Origin: an uncultured Bacillota bacterium
Lineage (GTDB): Bacteria > Bacillota_I > Bacilli_A > Erysipelotrichales > Erysipelotrichaceae
Length of the DNA stretch: 9,543 nucleotides
NCBI GenBank assembly: GCA_900321955.1
Contig: ONXX01000037.1
Location: 1-9,543 of the forward strand
Reading direction: 5' to 3'
Made by a program: the position numbers and the translations under genes. This document shows positions 6,934 to 9,543 of this stretch, one piece after another. The first letter of the stretch is position 1, and each line of letters begins with the position of its first letter. The notes under the pieces were generated by a model. It was given only the letters and a program-made list of their open reading frames with translations, did no database searches and was not told where the DNA came from.

Positions 6934-9009
6934 TTATCTATTAGCTTCCCAATCAGCTTTTAACTGATTATATTCTTCTACAGTAACGATACCTTCCTGT
7001 AACTTCGTACCTTTGTACTTGTACTGAGAAACGCCTGTGCTGTAGATAGCGCTGAACGGAACGACGTGAGTAATTCTGACAGCACGAGTCTGCATTGATG
7101 TAGGGATGTATAATCCGTGGTACAACAGATAAGCATCAGCCTTTGCGAATTCTTTGTAACGAGCATCCAGATCAGACTTGATTGCATCAGCAGCTCTCCA
7201 GATCTTCTCGTATTCGTTGAAGCCAACAGCTTCCTTGATAGCATCATCTGAACCGAACTCATCCGGTGCAAAGACAGTATCAGTTAAACCACATGAGTGC
7301 ATGTAGTAACCAACAACTGGTGAGTAGATATCAACGAAGGTACGCGGATCCATGTAGTCCGGGCCCCAACCAGTGAATGTAGAAATATCGTAATCAGCAT
7401 CAGCCCAGTCAGTTGTGTAGTAAGCAACGTTCTGAACAGTATCGGCATCCTTCATGACCAGTTCGATGATGATCTGACCATCAGTATTTTCTTCGATAGA
7501 CTGCTTCATAGACTGTGCCTGGTTGACTAATGCAACGGAAGTTTCGATGACCAGCATATCAAGGTGTACCGGGAATTCGATACCGTCAGCCTTAGCAGCT
7601 TCAATGTAAGCTAAAGCGTTTTCCTTGCTTAACCATGGCCACTGACCATCCTGCAGGTTAACCTTTGTGCCACCATTGAGTTCAGCGTATGCATCTTCGA
7701 TTAAGTTGACATACGGAGTACCGTCAGATGTGGAAACAAGAGTCGGGAATGAGTTGACGTTTCTGATTGTACCTTCAGCAACGAGTTCAGGAGATCTGAC
7801 TGCCAGGTATGCAGGAACGTCGAATGCGGACTTAAGAGCAAGTCTGAAGTTCTCATTGTTGATGGCGTTGTGCGTATTGGCTGCCATAGCTTCATCAGTT
7901 GCATAGTTGGTTAAATCATGCTTAACACGGTTGTAGTTGAAGACAACACCGAATGCGTATGCGTTAGGCATAGAAGCAGTGATGTAGTTTTCATATTTTG
8001 AATACAGCTTCTTGTAAGCTTCATCACCCATTGCAGAAGACAGACCAGCTGCAACGTAAGTGTTCTGTTCGAAACCACGTAAAGTAGAGAATACATCGGA
8101 ACCATCATCATAGATGATCTTGATTGTTTCGAGGTCAACATTTGCAGCATCCCAGTAAGCGTTGTTCTTCTTCAGAACAGTCTGAGACTTGACATCGAAT
8201 GAATCGAGGATGTAAGCGCCGTTGTAAAGGATTGAATCCGGAGCAACCTGACCGAATGTGCAGGCAGTGATATCCGGAGAACCTAACTTACAGCCATCAC
8301 CCTTGGATTCAAGGAATGCTCTGTTGATCGGGTAAAGGATCGTGTATTCACAGATTGTCGGGAAGTAAGTAACAGTCGCGCCGATGGATTCGCCGGTGTT
8401 GAGGTCGAACTGTTCAGCCATTGTGTATTCGACAGTGTAGTCGTCAACAGCCTTAACACCAACCTTAGCCCAAGCTTCATCAGACCAGTCACCAGTGTTG
8501 TAGTACTCATCGTAACCAGCAACGTAAGGTGCAACGACAGATGCAGTACCGGACTGGAATTCAGCGGAATGTCTTAAACCGGTAACGAAGTCTTCAGCCT
8601 TAACTTCATCATAGACTTCACCAGTATTGGTGACCCAATTGACACCCTTTCTGAGGTGGAATGTCCAGACAGTTGCGTCTTCGTTTGGTTCCCAAGATTC
8701 TGCAATCGAACCAACATAATTGCCGTACTTATCGCATTCAACCAGACCATCAACGAAGTTAACGTTGATTTCATGGTCTGTAGCAAGTGCAGTAGTAACA
8801 TAGTCCATGTTTGCGATTTCTGAAGAATCAGCTGCGACATAAGTCTTAGTATCAGCGAGTTTCAGATCGTCGATGGAAACAGTGGATTCATAAGTCGGAG
8901 CTGCTTCTTCTTCGCCGCCTTCAGGTGCAGGTGCAGGAGCAGGTTCTTCCTTCTGACCACAAGCTACTAATGTAATTGCCATCAATAAGCTCAGCAGTAA
9001 TATAATCAT
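6934..9009 (-). CDS. oppA: Oligopeptide-binding lipoprotein OppA (AmiA type), abnormal 5' end
   Basis: Extracellular, membrane-anchored receptor that captures oligopeptides and hands them to OppB/OppC. From ATG 9009 it has 691 residues: a hydrophobic stretch ending in lipobox LVAC (Cys17, the lipid-anchor site), a low-complexity Glu/Pro/Ala linker, then an SBP_bac_5 domain over nearly all the rest (typical stretches WEPNEDATVWTFHLRKGVNW and AEDFVTGLRHS near its start). It is first in the operon. The start is doubtful: GAGGGG abuts ATG 9009 with no spacer. ATG 9042 and TTG 9048 are in frame but have no ribosome binding site and add an acidic segment. No start gives the positively charged N-terminus of a normal signal peptide. 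The upstream DNA encodes part of MurB in another frame, so the native leader and promoter appear lost. The mature protein looks intact. Confidence 0.9.
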   Translation of the reverse strand: MIILLLSLLMAITLVACGQKEEPAPAPAPEGGEEEAAPTYESTVSIDDLKLADTKTYVAADSSEIANMDYVTTALATDHEINVNFVDGLVECDKYGNYVGSIAESWEPNEDATVWTFHLRKGVNWVTNTGEVYDEVKAEDFVTGLRHSAEFQSGTASVVAPYVAGYDEYYNTGDWSDEAWAKVGVKAVDDYTVEYTMAEQFDLNTGESIGATVTYFPTICEYTILYPINRAFLESKGDGCKLGSPDITACTFGQVAPDSILYNGAYILDSFDVKSQTVLKKNNAYWDAANVDLETIKIIYDDGSDVFSTLRGFEQNTYVAAGLSSAMGDEAYKKLYSKYENYITASMPNAYAFGVVFNYNRVKHDLTNYATDEAMAANTHNAINNENFRLALKSAFDVPAYLAVRSPELVAEGTIRNVNSFPTLVSTSDGTPYVNLIEDAYAELNGGTKVNLQDGQWPWLSKENALAYIEAAKADGIEFPVHLDMLVIETSVALVNQAQSMKQSIEENTDGQIIIELVMKDADTVQNVAYYTTDWADADYDISTFTGWGPDYMDPRTFVDIYSPVVGYYMHSCGLTDTVFAPDEFGSDDAIKEAVGFNEYEKIWRAADAIKSDLDARYKEFAKADAYLLYHGLYIPTSMQTRAVRITHVVPFSAIYSTGVSQYKYKGTKLQEGIVTVEEYNQLKADWEANR

Positions 9010-9163
9010 CCCCTCTTTTGAAAGTGCTTCCGCAACTAGCATATTCAAGTGGCTGAGTTGTAATTCTTCTATTCCAAAACTTCTCTATTAAGTTTTGTAT
9101 TTCTTCTTTATTTCCAACTTCTAGCTCAATTACACATTCTAATATAATAGTATTATGACTCAA
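8981..9163 (-). pseudogene. murB: murB fragment (UDP-N-acetylenolpyruvoylglucosamine reductase), both ends missing
   Basis: About 60 codons of one minus-strand frame read like the C-terminal-third region of MurB, the flavoenzyme that reduces UDP-GlcNAc-enolpyruvate to UDP-MurNAc. Recognisable parts are TIILECVIELEVGNKEEI, FWNRRITTQPLEYASCGSTF and KRGDDYITAELID; the Ser of CGST matches the family's catalytic proton-donor Ser in the (A)GS motif. MurB normally has about 300 residues; here everything before and after is missing. Downstream of LID the frame runs meaninglessly into the oppA lipoprotein coding region. Upstream it may extend to 9178 (KNSVEL) before a TAA at 9179-9181. GC is about 23% over 9061-9120, against about 50% in a sample of oppA. 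It overlaps the 5' parts of oppA and epsG. Identification is from memory of the family. Confidence 0.72.
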
Positions 9164-9543
9164 TTCTACGCTGTTTTTTTATTTATATTGTTCTTTATAT
9201 TTGCCATTTTTGCAGATAGCTTTTCTCCCAAAACAAGGCGTAATGTGCTAATTGCAACTTGCGTTGCATTGACTTTTATGGTAGGTATGAGAAATCCCGA
9301 TGTCTGGTCTGACACACATGCCTATGTGTTAACGTTTCGTTCTACCCATGGCATTTTGGATTATACAGGAACAGACAAACCATTGGGCTATGGTGAGATG
9401 GGGTTCTTTTATTTGACGGTGTTTATCAAGACATTTACAAGCAACTATCATCTTTTTTTAACAGCTGTTTCCGCCATTACATTCTTTTTCTTGTATAAGT
9501 GTTTCGACAAATACTCTGTATATCCATTCTTGGCTGTTGCTAT
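9155..9543 (+). CDS. epsG: EpsG-family exopolysaccharide polymerase, N-terminal part (3' end outside window)
   Basis: A multi-pass membrane protein of the EpsG/Wzy-like group, which joins repeat units during capsule or exopolysaccharide synthesis. The frame is open from ATG 9155 to the window end (129 residues). Membrane segments are visible near 4-20 (FYAVFLFILFFIFAIFA), 30-45, 80-93 and 99-116. The loop with R46, D49, D53 and Y57 (MRNPDVWSDTHAY) matches the conserved arginine and D-T-x-x-Y of the family. An in-frame stop at 9140-9142 means the start must lie between 9143 and 9155, and 9155 is the only ATG. There is no ribosome binding site; a TATAAT at 9143-9148 lies only 6 nt before the ATG. 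The first codons overlap the murB fragment on the other strand, so the native upstream region may be lost. It is divergent from oppA and unrelated in function. Confidence 0.82.
   Translation, partial: MTQFYAVFLFILFFIFAIFADSFSPKTRRNVLIATCVALTFMVGMRNPDVWSDTHAYVLTFRSTHGILDYTGTDKPLGYGEMGFFYLTVFIKTFTSNYHLFLTAVSAITFFFLYKCFDKYSVYPFLAVA

Noticed and set aside
8921..9163. A free-standing 80-codon minus-strand gene
   Set aside because: It begins with a weak TTG inside MurB sequence and its last 20 codons are merely another frame of oppA. It is better described as a murB remnant plus read-on.

Overview
The window suggests a low-to-mid GC Bacillota (Firmicutes) genome. The oligopeptide transporter resembles the streptococcal Ami system: a very long OppB, an OppD whose C-terminal extension lacks the cysteine cluster, and the order A-B-C-D-F. 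An Erysipelotrichia-like or related gut lineage is my guess; nothing here proves it.

Layout. (1) Bases 1-701: the 3' part of an IS4-type insertion sequence, read rightward; the start of its transposase lies off the left edge. (2) Bases 702-2357: what looks like a complete ISL3-family insertion sequence with one 450-aa transposase, read rightward. Both ends carry multiple copies of a 19-bp repeat. The element also has an intrinsic terminator near its left end, a hairpin that covers the transposase ribosome binding site, and a second hairpin terminator inside its right end. (3) Bases 2371-9009: a five-gene oligopeptide ABC transporter operon, all on the minus strand and so transcribed right to left: oppA (binding lipoprotein), oppB and oppC (permeases), oppD and oppF (ATPases). 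The junctions are tight: oppB/oppC and oppC/oppD have only a few bases between them, and oppD/oppF overlap by 14 bp. Only oppA and oppB are separated by a real gap, about 90 bp, and it contains a stable hairpin. (4) About 8981-9178: a fragment of murB (cell-wall precursor synthesis) on the minus strand, joined out of frame to the 5' end of oppA. (5) 9155-9543: the 5' end of an EpsG-type exopolysaccharide polymerase gene on the plus strand, running off the right edge.

How the genes work together. OppA captures oligopeptides outside the cell, OppB/OppC form the channel, and OppD/OppF hydrolyse ATP to drive import. In relatives this transporter serves peptide nutrition and peptide signalling. 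The two insertion sequences sit downstream of oppF; the ISL3 element ends only 13 bp beyond the oppF stop codon, so its right-end hairpin may now serve as the operon terminator.

The oddest spot is 8980-9180. A very AT-rich murB piece with both ends missing occupies the place where the promoter and ribosome binding site of oppA should be, and it also covers the start of epsG. It is either a natural recombination scar that probably damages oppA expression and export, or an assembly chimera. I see no clearly novel multi-gene system. The most interesting features are this junction and the layered transcription/translation insulation of the ISL3 element.
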